Below are positions 6,910-7,711 of a stretch of 7,711 nt of DNA, piece after piece. The stretch covers positions 1-7,711 of the forward strand of contig CALKVD010000163.1 of assembly GCA_937996615.1 (NCBI GenBank), given 5' to 3'. The stretch is from an uncultured Rickettsiales bacterium. Lineage in GTDB: Bacteria; Pseudomonadota; Alphaproteobacteria; Rickettsiales; Midichloriaceae. Position 1 is the first letter of the stretch, and each line of letters opens with the position of its first letter. The translations under genes and the position numbers were made by a program. The notes under the pieces were generated by a model that did no database searches, was not told the DNA's origin, and saw only the letters and a list, made by a program, of their open reading frames with translations.

Positions 6910-6971
6910 AACGCTAGTAACGTGGTAGTATAGTAATATGAATAAATCCGTACTAATTGCTTGATTTCAAG

Positions 6972-7711
6972 GTGCAGATTATAAATAAAAAATTTATTGC
7001 AATTTTAGGCGCTATTACTGCGGCAATAGTAGTAGTTTATAGCTTTTTTTTGCTTTATACTTTCGATCTGAATGATACACATAGGGAAAAAATCAAAAAC
7101 CAAATCAAAAACCAAACTAATCTAGATTTATCCCCCGCTTTTTCTGGTATAATCAAAGTACTACCAACACCAGAACTAGTGATTGAAGAAGTCAGTTTGA
7201 GCGACGAAAAAGAAATGATGGCAAGGGCAGATCGAGTCAAGGTTAAACTTAAATTTAGTGAATTTATTAAAGTTATAACAGAAGGCGAATTGGACCTAAA
7301 TGATCTCAGGATTAGAATTATAGATGGTGAGCTAGACTTAGGGATCTTAGCTGAGTATATCAATAAAAAAGGTTTGCAACTGGAAAAAATAATTGACACA
7401 ACCAAGATTGAGTTGCAAAACATAACCCTAGCATCAAGTCAGTATAACGGCTATTGGAACGATTGGAAGTTAACCAAAGGAAATATAACTCTGGATCCAA
7501 AAGGAGCGAGCTTTACTAGCAACATTCAGCATAATAAAATTAGCGCAAACCTAAACCTAGAAGCAGCAAAAAACAACCAAGGATTATACATCAATAAGTT
7601 TAGCTATAGCAGCGAGGGGTTTAATCTTACCTTTGGTGATGATCCAGAAAATATAGGAGATATAGCTCAAGGTACATATACTAATACAGATAAAGTACCA
7701 GTAACATTAGG
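6972..7711 (+). CDS. AsmA-family envelope protein, 5' part (runs off window)
   Basis: An open frame continues to the window end, giving at least 246 residues. After a short basic start (QIINKKF) a single membrane helix spans about 8-30 (AILGAITAAIVVVYSFFLLY). It is followed by a probably periplasmic region rich in beta strands: a helix with IKNQIKNQT, then LVIEEVSLS, ARADRVKVKLKFSEF and DLNDLRIRI. This is the N-terminal pattern of AsmA-like proteins, inner-membrane-anchored members of the bridge-like group linked to outer-membrane lipid transport and assembly. The frame has no early ATG: GTG at 6972, TTG at 6957, or an AUU/AUA after AAGGTG (6969-6974) are the possible starts, and a stop at 6954 bounds it. 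The first ATG (7218) would lose the membrane anchor. It lies 62 bp after pdhC on the same strand. The AsmA call is from pattern, moderately sure. Confidence 0.65.
   Translation, partial: MQIINKKFIAILGAITAAIVVVYSFFLLYTFDLNDTHREKIKNQIKNQTNLDLSPAFSGIIKVLPTPELVIEEVSLSDEKEMMARADRVKVKLKFSEFIKVITEGELDLNDLRIRIIDGELDLGILAEYINKKGLQLEKIIDTTKIELQNITLASSQYNGYWNDWKLTKGNITLDPKGASFTSNIQHNKISANLNLEAAKNNQGLYINKFSYSSEGFNLTFGDDPENIGDIAQGTYTNTDKVPVTL
7091..7114 (+). repeat. Tandem 12-bp duplication in the AsmA-like gene
   Basis: AATCAAAAACCA occurs twice head to tail (7091-7102 and 7103-7114). It keeps the frame and duplicates the residues IKNQ just after the membrane anchor. It looks like a slippage duplication that lengthens the helix by four residues. 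Confidence 0.8.

Noticed and set aside
6901..6917. CTAGC-N7-GCTAG hairpin at the pdhC end as a terminator
   Set aside because: The stem has only five pairs, overlaps the stop codon and has no T run after it.
6938..6964. ATG micro-frame MNKSVLIA as a leader peptide or lost AsmA start
   Set aside because: It has only eight codons, a different frame from the AsmA-like gene, no Shine-Dalgarno site and no attenuator structure. The resemblance to the true N-terminus (MNK) is too short to argue for a frameshift.
7055..7423. Minus-strand 122-codon open frame
   Set aside because: It is antisense to the AsmA-like frame, which has a membrane anchor and a sensible protein pattern, whereas this one is Ser/Leu-rich shadow sequence.
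1..7711. CRISPR array, tRNA/rRNA genes, defence or toxin modules
   Set aside because: I found no regularly spaced repeats, no cloverleaf-like or rRNA sequence, and no gene left unexplained that could form such a system.

Overview
The window looks like a piece of an AT-rich genome from an intracellular alphaproteobacterium, most likely Rickettsiales in the broad sense. The basis is the low G+C, the Lys/Asn/Ile-rich proteins, the alphaproteobacterial form of the IF-2 N-terminus and of the pyruvate dehydrogenase E2, and a large decaying insertion sequence. A FixH-type protein next to a DsbD_2/SafE-type membrane protein points to a cbb3-type cytochrome oxidase elsewhere in the genome. Rickettsia itself does not have that enzyme, but Midichloria-like Rickettsiales do. 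The lineage is an inference.

Layout: about 1-162 is AT-rich non-coding DNA with one strong palindrome. About 163-1149 (minus) is a badly decayed IS5-family transposase. It carries many stops and frameshifts, has lost all three expected catalytic acidic positions, and appears to be interrupted by a second small element at about 427-670. Next comes infB (1170-3851, minus), intact and alone, without its usual nusA/rbfA neighbours. A 182-bp leader with a plausible promoter separates it from a two-gene minus-strand unit: fixH (4908-5513) followed by a six-helix DsbD_2/SafE-like protein (4034-4825). An 88-bp divergent intergenic region with nested palindromes leads to pdhC on the plus strand (5602-6909). 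An AsmA-like gene starts at about 6972, lacks an ATG, and runs off the right edge.

Taken together these are housekeeping and respiratory genes: translation initiation, the acetyl-transfer step of pyruvate dehydrogenase, cbb3-oxidase maturation and envelope maintenance. The only clearly mobile material is the dead IS5-family element beyond the infB stop. I see no CRISPR array, tRNA, rRNA, defence module or other clearly new system. The items most worth a second look are the nested insertion in the dead IS, the uncoupled infB, the Cys-rich N-terminus of the SafE-like protein, the non-ATG start of the AsmA-like gene and the palindromic divergent promoter region.
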